NCBI GenBank assembly: GCA_032718865.1
Contig: JALUTQ010000046.1
Location: 558,001-622,000 of the forward strand
Source: Tilletia caries
Lineage: Eukaryota > Basidiomycota > Exobasidiomycetes > Tilletiales > Tilletiaceae
Length of the DNA stretch: 64,000 bases
Reading direction: 5' to 3'
Of the stretch, positions 33,060 through 43,800 are shown piece by piece. Every line of letters begins with the position of its first letter. Within the stretch, counting starts at the first letter, position 1. Made by a program: the position numbers and the translations under genes. The notes under the pieces were generated by a model, which searched no databases, was not told where the DNA came from, and saw nothing but the letters and a program-made list of their open reading frames with translations.

Positions 33060-34760
33060 TCAGCCCCAAGGCCCAGCCTGCTGCTGGTCCTGCCGCCTCA
33101 TATGCGCCGGCAACATCCCATTCGCAAACACGTCAAAGCCAGTCGCCTGTGGCTGAAGCTGGCCCATAGCAGCAGCCGGACTCCCACCGCCGCCGCCGCC
33201 GCCAAAGGGAGCAGGTGACGTCGACCCGTTGGAATACGCCCCCTGCATGCCTTGCTGCTGTCCACCGTATCCACCGCCAGGCGAGAACGGTACGCCGAGC
33301 CCACTGCCGGGCGATGTCATGCCCCCGTATCCGTTGTTGTATGATATTCCTAGGTTCAGCGAGTTCCCGGTGGGCTGCTGCATTTGTTGGAATGGATTGT
33401 GGCCGTAGCCCGGTATCGAGGGCGAGGGAGCAGGCGAATAGGCATTCATGGGACTGAAGCCGACGCCAAGTCCGAACTGCTGTTGCTGTTGTTGTTGTTG
33501 TTGTTGTTGTTGATGTTGTAATTGTTGTTGTTGTTGTAGCTGTTGTTGCTGTTGTTGTAGCTGCTGCAGTTGGTGCTGCTGTAGTTGTTGCTGCTGCTGT
33601 TGCTGTTGCGGAGAAAACATGCCCGACGAGCCCGTATGCTGTGGCGCCATACCAAAGGGTGAGGACAGCGAAGGCGACGGACTGCTGCTATTGTATGCAT
33701 ATCCCATTCCCATTCCCATTCCCGCCGGTGAGGAGCCAGCCGGAGGAACAGAGAACGAGTTCATGAAGGACTGTGCAGAAGACATCTGCTGTGGCGGATA
33801 CAAGGCAATCGTAGGAGATGGCGACGTTTGGGTCGGGATGGAGTCAATGTCGGGAATCAGCAGGTGCTGAGTATCTTTAGCCTCCAAGACTGCCGGTGTG
33901 GTGGCCCTTCTCAGCGCGTTTGAGGATGATAATGCTCCTGCTGTTGATGTTGGCGATGATGGTGTTGATGCCACCTGAGCCGAAGACGATGATCGCGCTG
34001 GGACGGCAAGCGAGCGACTGGACGAGGAGGCCGTCATACCTTGAGGATTCGACTGCCTTGATGAGCTAGTGCTACCCGCTGCTGCTGCCGAGGCTGAATT
34101 GCTGAAGGATTGGATAGAAGACGACGAGGGGGACGGGGACATCGTCGGACTTTGTCCGTTCGACCCAATCCGAGGACTCGTGAAGGAAGAACTCTTGCGC
34201 TGCATGCCGGGAGGATCCTTCTTCGGCACGGGAGGCGGACCTTTGTCGATGAACTGAGCAGATGGGAAAGGGACGGAGAGAGACAGCGGGACAGAACGTG
34301 TCAGCTCGTAAGGAAGGGTTAAGTGGCCGACAGGACCCAGATCACCAGCGAAGCGCATACATGCACAAGAAAAAAAGGTACTCACAGTCTTATGCTCGTA
34401 CTTCTTCCGAATGTACCTCTCGAGCTCACTCCCCCTCTCCGACTGCTCGATATTCGTCGGCGGCCGATTACGAACCTCGTCCGGGTTCATGACCGCATTC
34501 GACTTAACATTCCCGCCATTCTTCATGCAGTCGACCTGCTCCCTCGTCCAAGTGTCGAGGGTGATGGAGCGCACCTTGGAGATGTGGGTGCCCATCTTGC
34601 GGTGCACGCCTGCGCAGTGGACACAGAGGAAGATGCCGAGGTTCCATGAGGCCCAGCGTGGGTTGGGGCTGTGGCAGTCCGCGCATTTGTCGTTGCCTGG
34701 TAGGCGGACGAGATCGAGGAGAGCTCGCTGGTTGCGGTCGGTCGCAGCCCTGGAAGTCAT
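33060..34760 (-). CDS. ArfGAP-domain protein (SMAP/Age2 type)
   Basis: Exon 1 is 34760-34386 and exon 2 is 34253-33060 (donor GTGAGT, acceptor CAG, phase 0); 522 residues. Seen: the ArfGAP zinc finger C-x2-C-x16-C-x2-C (KCADC ... LCVHC) at residues about 26-48, the arginine-finger region GIFLCVHCAGVHRKMGTH, SKVRSITLDTW, and KYEHKT joined to FIDKGPP after splicing. The remaining 350 residues are disordered: Ser-rich, then a glutamine-rich block (residues about 345-390) coded mainly by CAA/CAG repeats, then Gly/Asn/Met-rich sequence. Known of the family: stimulates GTP hydrolysis on Arf GTPases at the Golgi, endosome or clathrin coats. The short N-terminal ArfGAP with a disordered tail fits Age2/SMAP. 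Confidence 0.93.
   Translation of the reverse strand: MTSRAATDRNQRALLDLVRLPGNDKCADCHSPNPRWASWNLGIFLCVHCAGVHRKMGTHISKVRSITLDTWTREQVDCMKNGGNVKSNAVMNPDEVRNRPPTNIEQSERGSELERYIRKKYEHKTVSTFFSCACMRFAGDLGPVGHLTLPYELTRSVPLSLSVPFPSAQFIDKGPPPVPKKDPPGMQRKSSSFTSPRIGSNGQSPTMSPSPSSSSIQSFSNSASAAAAGSTSSSRQSNPQGMTASSSSRSLAVPARSSSSAQVASTPSSPTSTAGALSSSNALRRATTPAVLEAKDTQHLLIPDIDSIPTQTSPSPTIALYPPQQMSSAQSFMNSFSVPPAGSSPAGMGMGMGYAYNSSSPSPSLSSPFGMAPQHTGSSGMFSPQQQQQQQQLQQHQLQQLQQQQQQLQQQQQLQHQQQQQQQQQQQQFGLGVGFSPMNAYSPAPSPSIPGYGHNPFQQMQQPTGNSLNLGISYNNGYGGMTSPGSGLGVPFSPGGGYGGQQQGMQGAYSNGSTSPAPFGGGGGGGSPAAAMGQLQPQATGFDVFANGMLPAHMRRQDQQQAGPWG
33480..33612. repeat. trinucleotide repeat coding polyglutamine in the ArfGAP tail
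   Basis: TTG/CTG runs on the plus strand (CAA/CAG on the coding strand), interrupted by leucine and histidine codons. Confidence 0.85.
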
Positions 34761-35052
34761 CGCTGCCGAGTTCTTGCTTCCCCGGGCCTGTCGTGTGTGT
34801 TGTGGTTGGGCCTCTTGCCTGTGCTGTCGCCTTCACCTGTACAGTATGACGGGGAGAAGCTCCATACAGTACAAGAGAGAGGGGGGCAATCGTCAGTGAG
34901 GGGAGACAGATCACGTGACGCAGCTCGCGCTCTCCCAGAAGATGCGCTGGAACCTCGTTCCGCGTTCGCCTCGAGCTGGCTGCGTCCGAGCTCATGTCCA
35001 GGCTGAGCGACACCGGACTGCCCGCCACGCTGACGCCTGATACTCGCCCAGC

Positions 35053-35488
35053 ATGAGCAAGCACACGCTTAACTCGTACGACCACAGCTTCGTGAGCTTC
35101 TCACTTCTGGTCCCGCTGGCTGAGCTCCACGCTGACCCTCTCTTGATCCCTCCCCTTCTGCAGGTGCTCCACCAGATCTCACAGCCGTTCAAGGCAGCGA
35201 TCCCGCTCTCCAGTCTGCCGTACATCGCCTTCGCCCTCCTCGGCCTCACCTTCGGCCTGACCTTCGTCTACACAACGTACGTTCCGACATTCGCATACAC
35301 TCCTTGCATTTCTCTTTGATTTGAAGCTCGCTCGCTCACTTCTCTTCACGTCCCTTGTATGAATCCCACCCTTCAGTCTGCCAAAGCAGAGATATACAGC
35401 GATCGAGTTCCTCACCGCTGTAGCGGCCAGTCTGAGCGCAGGATTCGGCACGGTCGCCCTCTTCAACTCGGTCGGGGTCCAGTGTTGA
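35053..35488 (+). CDS. OST5: Ost5/TMEM258-like subunit of oligosaccharyltransferase
   Basis: Three exons: 35053-35091, 35164-35276 and 35377-35488, giving 87 residues, the same size as yeast Ost5 (86) and close to TMEM258 (79). Seen: a short soluble N terminus, a first membrane span (LPYIAFALLGLTFGLTFVYT), a basic hinge (LPKQRY) and a second span (AIEFLTAVAASLSAGFGTVA) ending in NSVGVQC, where the family usually ends in a short G-V/I-x-V-like tail. Known role: a small two-span subunit that joins Ost1 and Stt3 in the ER membrane complex transferring N-glycans. Identification rests on size, topology and weak end similarity. The start lies 292 bp from the divergent ArfGAP start. Confidence 0.75.
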
Positions 35489-36032
35489 AATTGGGAGAAG
35501 AGGGGAGGGGGGTATGTGTGGGGAAGCGCAGATTGCAGGCCGTACCTTTACCTCGCAAGGATGGGGCGCTGAGGCTTCCGGACGCAGCAGCTTTGATCAC
35601 TGGGCTGGCGACTTGTTCTCCATTGGGTTCTCCCGTCGTAATGCAACAGTGCAGGTCACCTGTTACATAGAGTACGTCTGAAATGGAGGCACTGGAGGCG
35701 ATCATCAGCGGGCAGTCTCGCAACCACTCAATTCTGGCGGCTTCTTGGCTTCGTGATGGCCAAAGGGCATGCCTGTTGCGTTCGGTCAGGCCATCAGCCA
35801 GCCTCTTCACCCACTCGCGTCTAGGATCTGTCGGATACGCGTATCTGACAGGGCATGGCTGCTGATTCAAGTTCCGATGGTAAGAATTTTGCAAAAAGAC
35901 AACTAAACACAAGGATTCATGAGAAAACGAGGATAGAGAGGGACAGGTCTACGTTCGTTACCGCGAGAGGTGTGTGTGTGTGTGTGCACGATTAATCTTT
36001 CCGTCCGGGTTCTGCTGATGGAACAGATGCAT
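35489..36032. other. intergenic region between convergent genes
   Basis: Contains a GT dinucleotide run near 35970-35986. A minus-strand open frame at 35463-35912 overlaps the Ost5 end and lacks support. Confidence 0.4.
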
Positions 36033-36935
36033 TTAGAGCTTAGCCTTCTGGGACTTGAGGACGTTGTCGAGCTTGGTCGCGAGCATGATGTTGCCCTGTT
36101 TGAGCGCGAGACGGTTGAAGAGGGGAGTGGGAAGGAGATGTGTGAGTATTCAAGTTTGCTTGGAAGCAGAAGACGCGGACAAACGCGTCCCATAGGAAAC
36201 AAAGGGGGAGGAATGGATGCTTACCTTGACCTTGAGCTTGCCGGACATGAATGCCTTCTGGCCGTTGAGCTTGCCGTCAGCCATGTCAGTGAAGGCTGCG
36301 AACGCGAAGTGAGAGCAAGAAAGAATTGAGGGAGAGAGAGAGAAAGGAAAGAGGAGGAAGAACGCGTCGCTCAAAGTCAGTTTCCTGAGCAATAAAGGGA
36401 AGAAACTGGACACGAATCACTCACTCTCGTCGCTGGTGTTGATGGTAACGTCGGCCTTGCCCTTGGCCTTGCCCTCGTAAGCCTCACCGCCCTACATGCG
36501 CGATCAATGTGTGTCCAAGGGACGCGAAAATCTGTCAGAAATGCGTCTTCTTCGAGTTACACAACGCATGGCATGGGAAGGTAGACATGCATGTAGACGA
36601 ACGCGTGCTGCTTCTGTCACGTCCCTCTACCTTCCACACCAGCTGGACGCAAGCTTCAGACACAACTCACCTTCTTCAGGTCGATGGTCCAGACGAGCTC
36701 CTTGCCCTCGGGGTTCTTGATGTGCATCTCGAAGACACCGTTGGTCTACTCGCGTATGGAGGGGATGGAAGGAAGGGAAGTGAATGTGTGAGTGATGACT
36801 GCGGAACAACACAGAACGCGGGGGGGGACGTGGTTGGTGACTGACCTTCTTCATGATGTCCTTGAGGTCCTTCTCGGACATCTCCTTGAGACCGGAGGTG
36901 ATCTGCTCGAAGAGGGGCTGGGCCTTGAACGACAT
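36033..36935 (-). CDS. SCP2 (sterol carrier protein 2) domain protein, peroxisomal
   Basis: Five exons: 36935-36846, 36745-36671, 36491-36425, 36295-36225 and 36095-36033, giving 121 residues, a complete stand-alone SCP2 domain. Seen: FEQITSGLKEMSEKDLKDI at the start, TNGVFEMHIKNPEGKELVW, KADVTINTSDE, FTDMADGKLNGQKAFMSGKL and KVKGNIMLATKLDNVLKSQ. These match the SCP2 fold that binds sterols, acyl-CoAs and fatty acids. The protein ends in AKL, a type 1 peroxisomal targeting signal as in animal SCP2, so a peroxisomal location is predicted. Two acceptors are TAG rather than CAG, yet all exon joins keep the frame. Confidence 0.95.
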
Positions 36936-37881
36936 GGTTGTGATGTTTGTATGTGGGTTGGGTGGGGATGGGAGAGAGGGTGATGTGGTGATGGATGGTG
37001 GTGGTGCGGATGAAGGAAGGATATGGAGGAGCCTAAGACTGGTTTTATACCGGGGGGAGAAGAGAGGCGAGGGGCCCCAACCCCCCAAGCCGCCCAAAAT
37101 TGCATGTGGCAGCGAGCATCAGCAGGCGATAGAGACCGCCTCGGGCTAAAACTGGCACGCTGATTACGATAATCTTCTCCGCATCCTCGCTGTTTTGTAA
37201 CCCCCGCCATTACAAAGTCGACAGGGCAGCAATACATAATCTCCTCCAGATTGATTCACTTTCCTCCGCTTCGCCCGCGTGCAGACTGCAGCCAACCCGA
37301 CCAGCCATCGTCACCAATCGGCCAATCCCATTCCCGACCTGGCACTGGGAATAATGTGTCCCAAGCCCAACTCCCTGTGCAGCAGATTCAAGGAAGCAGC
37401 GCCCAGCGGTGAGCGGAAGGCGCGTGAGATCTCTGGCTGTGGTGCCGAAATGAAGCGTGTGCGGAATGCGGGGATTCTTACAATCATGTGACAGAGGCTC
37501 TCACACGGGCGACAAAGGAAGCCGAAAAGCCGGTGTGCACACTCCGACGTTTCCCAGGTTGAAGCATCGTGCAATGTATAGGAACGAGTTGATTCAAAGC
37601 AAAAGAAAGAGAGAAAGCGAGAGAGAAAGGATGTACCCCTATTGAGCGTGAATGAGCGCTGGGTCAAAAAGGCGATCGTGCGGTGAGTATAAGCGGGGAA
37701 AAGGGTCGCTCTTGCGAAAGTCCGTAAACGTGAGAATGGATGGGGGTAAAGTTGCCATTCTCCGTAAAGTGATTATGCGCGCTGTGGGAGGGGGAGGGAG
37801 CTGGAGAGAAGGGAGGCAGAGGTTGGGTTGGAGTGGAAAGGAGATGGGGGGGAGAAGTGAAGCAGAGGGGGAAAGAGAGAG
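36936..37881. other. upstream region of the SCP2 gene and 3' flank of SPT5
   Basis: Presumed SCP2 promoter with G-rich tracts at 36780-37080; the rest is the 3' side of SPT5. No gene is supported. Confidence 0.4.
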
Positions 37882-40800
37882 TCAGCCAACGAAGGATGCA
37901 GTACTCTTTGTCATAGCAGGCGTCTTCTTGCCCGTCGCCGACCATTTCGGCGTCCGGGCACCATACACAGAAGCCGACGACCTCGGTGTCGGTCCCTCCA
38001 GCCCTTGCCCCGGCCCAGCAAATGACTTGACCCCACTCGGGGCCTGGAACGGAGTCTTCTTGCCGTCGTTGCCATGCCCTGCACCCATTGGAGTGCTGGC
38101 ACTGTGCTAGACGGGTCAGGCCTTTCTTTCTTTCTTTTTCTCTACTGCTCTCGCTTCCGGAGATAGTGGCTCCACGTGGCAACTCCACGTGGACTCACTA
38201 TCTTATCTCCCTTTCTCTCTTATCTTTCTTGCTCGCTCCCCTCACGTCGCTACCTTTCCCTTTGTCCTCTCTCGGCCGAGTGCCTTCCCTCTCTCGTGCT
38301 CGTCACCTTCTCGCTGCTCCCTGCACTTGTACTTACTTGCTCCGGACATGGAATCACAACTCTGAAGCACTTGTATAGCTAGTCTATTACATGGTGATGA
38401 GAGTATAGATTCCAAGTTTACACTGAACGACAGAAGGAACACACCCACCCCCCAGCCATCTCCCCACTCACATTCGCCATGCCAAAAGGATCCGGCAAGT
38501 CTAAGGAAGAGCCGACCACCTCTCGGTCCGGTTCTCCTTTGTCCGACCCACCCGCCATCACCCTCGAAGATGTTGCCTCGACTCTGGCTTCGTTCATGAC
38601 CAGGATGGACTCCCGGATGGACGCTGTGGACTACAAGCTGGCCACGTTGGCCACCCCAGCTCAACCGCCCATCGCTGCGGCTGCGGTTGCTCCCGACACC
38701 TCCACCAACGTCGCACCCGACGTGGCCACCAAATCCCCCTCTGACGACGCTCGATCGGTCTCGTCCCCTACCGAGCAGGCAGCCGCACGACTCGCCGCGC
38801 AACATCCGGCGTTGTGGTCGCGTCTGCCTTCCGATTCCCGAAGTGTCGTCACTTCCGCGCTTGGTCGCGCGGGATACACCCTCACCGATCTCGACTCGCG
38901 CCCTCCGACAGCGGCCCCTCCCGTGTCGCGTCCGCTCAAGTGCCAGCGGGAGCTCATTGGCTCCTACGACGGCGAGCCCACCCGCTTGGAGCGGTTCCTC
39001 AGTCGGGTTGCCGATATGGCTCGCTCCAACTCCGATCCCGCGTGGGAACCTGCGGTCGTGGTGGCGATTCCCCAGGCGCTGGAAGGGATCGCGGCTCGCT
39101 GGCATGCAGGCCTGCCAACGACGACTGTGCGCGGCCTCCGCACGGTGGAGGATTACGCGCGTCTGATGCGTCGCGCCTTTGCTGTAAACCGGGCGCAGCT
39201 TCGTCAGGACGCGCATGATCGCCGGTGGCAAGAGTCTCAGGAGTCTGGAATGGCTTACCTGTTTGACAAGGTCCAGCTCTTGCGTTACGCGTTCGGCGAT
39301 TCGTACACGGAGAGCGTTCTGGTGCAAGAGGTGGCCGACAAGTTGCCGCCCTCCATGTATGCGTACATTCGCTTGCCGGAGGAAGGTGCCGTCCTCGATG
39401 ATCTTCAGGACGCCATCATCCGTTGGGAGCCAGTCTGGAGGAAGGTGCACAACATTCCTCTCCTCGACTCGAGCTCGATGTCGTCGGACAAGGTCGTCAA
39501 AACCCCGTCAGCTCCGGTTTCTGCCCCGATCCGGCAGGCTCCGACGTCCGCGCCCCCTCCTCGTCCTCCCCGTGCGGTGCATCACACCGTTCCTCCCGCA
39601 TCGGTGACGGCCCCGGGCCCGCAGACCTCCTTGCCGGCGACATACGATCCCGCTCGGATCGTGCCGGCCGCGAATGGGCTGCCGCGCATGTACCGCCGGC
39701 CCAACTCCAATAAGGTGTTGCGGCTGGGTTGGAACTGCAATCGCTGTGGGGGGGAGAGCATTTTTGACTTTGAGCACGAACATCTGCTCCAAGCCGGCCA
39801 AATCAACACACTCACGGTCGCCGACTATCCGGAGATCGATGAGGCTGATCTTGGCCTGGCCCCTTTTTTTGAGCGTCCGCAACGACGGTAAACTAGTGGC
39901 GGGCACCGACGTCGAACGGGCCCGCCCGCCTCCTCACCCTCCCGATGCGCCCGTCGTACATGCTGCGGTCGTGGAGAGCTTGGAAGTGACGGAGACGGAG
40001 TCTGATTCAGTCTCATTTGTCCGTGACGACGTTAAACTATCGACCAATACTCACTGGTCCATCCCACATCCTTCCTCTAACCAGACTGACGCAGGGCCCT
40101 ATGCCAGCCCTGTCGAAGCTGCGGTGAGGCTGGATCTTGGAAGGGAGGGAAGCGCCCCTCCGCTGCCAAGCAGCAAGGATGGTCAGCACGACTGTCCTGA
40201 CGAGCTCGCGCCGGAGACAGCTCGTCGTAGCCCCTGGACTCACACTGAGACCAGATTCAAGAGCGGCAGGGAGAGGGCTACGTCCCCCTCTGGTCCAAGA
40301 CGGGACCTCCCTGCCGGGTACCATGTAGGCATGACCATGTGTGGAGATGACAGGGAGATTGGACCACTCCCTGATCTGAGACCCCATGGGCACCTTTCTA
40401 GGGGAGTACAGTCTCCCCTTTCTGCTGAGTTGGAACGGCCTAATAAGCACGTTTCTCCATTTACAGATTTAGAATGCACAGTCAGAGATGAAGCTGTGAA
40501 CGCACCTGAGGATGGGGAGGGACAACCGTCCACAAGTGGAAACGCGCCCATACCGGCGCTTGCTTTACGCATCGAACCTCTGCCGCAGTTCTTCACTGCG
40601 CGGACGTTCCCTGTGAACCGAGAGAATAGACCATTGCGTCAGAAGACGCGACGCATTGGAAAGATCGTGACAATTGCTCCTGGACCGGAGGTGGGCACGG
40701 GGACAGCATACAGACATCATGTGCCACTTACCATGCACATTCGCATTAATGACGCCTCTGGTAACCCCCTGTCCTCCCTCCTGGACACTGGCTCATCTCT

Positions 40801-43800
40801 CTCCATAATCGATCGCCAGCTGCTCGAGACGTTGGGAGGCACGGTCCAAGGCCAACCCCCTGCCTATCCACGGCATCGGCTCCAAGTCGTCCTTGGGGTG
40901 GAGTACGATGACGTTCTTCGTCGCCGTCGATGATGCCGTCGGCCAGTCCTTGTGCATGGAGTGCACCGTCGACTTCCATGTGCTCGAGGCGTTCGCGCCC
41001 GGACTGTGTTTGGGGCAGGATTTCATTAGCACACATGGAATCGCCATCCACTCTCGTCGTGGCACTGCCGTGCTGGAGCACAATGGGAATCCACTCACGT
41101 TTCCAGTGCGTGAGCACATGCCGGGGCCCTATGCCCGTCAAGCCGAGCTTTGCACGACGCGCGACATCGTTATTCCCGCTCGTTCCCATGCCTGGGTCCC
41201 CGTCGACACCGCCCCATTGGCTCCCGGTCTCGACTACACCGCGTTTCCTCGACTGATGTCCAACGCCGCGGAGACCGTGCGCTTGGCGGGGCCACTGGCT
41301 GTGATCGACTCCCGGACGGCGCATGTCCTCCTGACCAATGTCGGTACCCTCTCCACCTCTCTTTCTCGCCGTACTCCGGTCGCCGACGCTGTGGTCGCCC
41401 AACTTGGTGAGGTGGGGGTGCATGCGGCGCACGTCTTCGACTTGCCTGCGGCCATGCCGGGAGAGGCGTATCATGCGGCCGGCTCGTCCTTGTCTTTCTC
41501 TGTCGAGGTCGACATCGACCCGCTGGACGTGTGTGAATCGGTCGATGGGTCCGATCTCCCGTCGCCGACGGAGGAGGTGTCCGTTGCGATGGTCGACGGT
41601 GTGTTCAAAGTCGGGCTTGACGCTGAGGGTCGTCCGCATCCGGACATTGTTGCGGTACTGGGTCGTCATTCGGCAGCGTTTGCTCTTGACGGTCGGCCTG
41701 GTCGAGTTGTCGGCCATGAGATGTCCATTGATCTTGACGACGATCGCAACGTTCACCCCGAGGCCCCGCGCCGCGCGAGTCCGGAGAAGCAGCGCGCCAT
41801 GGATGCAACGATTGATCAGCTGTTGGAGTGGGAGGTGATCGAGCCCAGCTCCAGTTCGGTCTCCTTCCCCGTCTTGATGGTCCGCCAGGGCGAGAAGTGG
41901 CGCTTTTGCGTGGATTATCGAAAGCTGAATGCGCATACGGTGGCGGACGCGTATCCTCTTCCGACCACTGATGCCATCTTCAACTCGTTGGCAGGGAAGC
42001 GAGTGTACAGTTCACTGGACGCCCTGCGGGGGTATCATCAGCTCGGTGTGCGGGAAAGCGACCGGTGGAAGACGGCGTTCACGTGTCACCGTGGCCTTTT
42101 TCCAATACCGCACCGTGCCCTTCGGCTTGCGCAATGCGCCCGCGGTGTTCCAGCGGCTGATGGACTCGCTGCTTGGGGATCTGCGATGGAAGGTGGCTGT
42201 GGTTTACATTGACGATGTCGTTGTGGCGACGAACACCATGGACGAGCATGTACACGCGTTAGAGACCTTGCTGGCTCGCGCGGAAGACGTCGGTCTTCGC
42301 TTCAGCCAAGCGAAGTGCACCTTCGGCGTGCCGTCCCTGACGCTACTCGGGAGGAAGGTGTCCGGCGCGGGGGGGTGGCGGTCTGGTCCGATCGTGCTCG
42401 TGCTGTGTTGGATTTGGCTCGACCAAAGACGTTGCGGCAACTGTACCATGCCATGGGGCTCTTTGGGTACTACCGCTCGTTCATTCCTCGATTTGCAACC
42501 GTTGCGGCCCCATTGACCGCCTTGACACGGGGATGGCGGTATGAGCGGTGTGGGGATCGCACTCGGCTCGTCGCGACCGATGGGTCCCCTGCCTCTGCGG
42601 ATAGGGTCGAGATTCCGTGGGGTGACGAGCAGGACGCCGCGTTCGAGACGTTGAAGAGGGCGATTGCTTCTCCGCCGGTCCTCGCGCATCCGGATCCCGC
42701 TCGGCCTTATGTGCTTTACGTGGACGCGAGTAAGGATGGTTTTTGGTGCGGTATTGCACCAGGTCTTTGAGGTGGATGATCCGGCACCGGCTGTGTCGCT
42801 TTCCGCTGCGGCGATTCCCGTGCAGCAGTCCTCGTTGCTTCCATCCACGGTCGCACGCGAGCGTTGGCATGCCTGGCTATGTCGAGACCGCCACTTTGGC
42901 CCAATCCTTCGCGCTCTGGATGCTGGTGTTGAGGAGCCTGAGTGGGTGATGCAGGATGGTCTCCTCATTCGCCGCCAAGATGGGCTGCTCGCGCTACCCG
43001 AAGGCGGTGTTCCGGACATCCTTCGCACCGTCCATGATCAACGCGGTCACTTCGGATTCACCAAGACGTATCTGGCTGTTCGGCGACATTTCTGGCGTCC
43101 GGCGCTGTCAGTTGCTGTTCGAGCCTGGGTTAAGCATTGCCCACCTTGCGTTGCAACGAAGTTGGCACGCCGGACCGGACGGTTAGATGTCGAGGATGAC
43201 GCCTCCCTCCCGTTCCAGTCCATCTCGGTGGACTTATTGCTGGGTTTCCCGCGGTCGAGGGCTGGTAATGATGCCGTCCTTGTGGTGTTGGACCTGTTCT
43301 CGCGCATGATCCTGCTCGAGCCGTGCGCCGCGTCGGTCACGGCTGAGGGTGTCGCCGCTATCCTCAGCGACCGCGTGCTCCGTTACGGATGGCGACCGAG
43401 TCGCTTGATCCCGGACTCGGAAGCGCGGTTGTCCGGCGTCGTTATGTCTGCCTTAGCGACGTCGCTGGGAGCTGTGTTGTCGCCGTCGGTCCCTCATCAC
43501 CACCAAGCCAACCCGGTCGAACGGTCTATCCAGACCGTCAAGCGCGTCCTGCAGACGTTGTGCTTGGACTCCCGTGCTCATTGGGACAAGCGCGCCGTAC
43601 CTGCCGCGGAGTTGGCGATGAATTCCACCCCGTCCGTGTCCACCGGCGTTTGTCCGTTCGACCTGGTCTTCGTTGCCCATCCGGATGTGGTACACGCCGT
43701 CTTTGATGCGCAAGAGCATGAGGGTGTCGGATCATTTGTTGAGCGGTTGACGGCGGCGGGAGCGCGGTTGGAGGATGCTCGTGCCTCGCTGGCGGAAGCT

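Noticed and set aside
35463..35912. 149-codon minus-strand frame between OST5 and the SCP2 gene
   Set aside because: Overlaps the OST5 last exon in antisense, has no conserved motif and no clear start.
38242..39450. 402-codon minus-strand frame over the left LTR and gag of element 2
   Set aside because: Shadow of gag; Arg/Gly-rich composition from GC-rich antisense codons and it crosses the LTR boundary.
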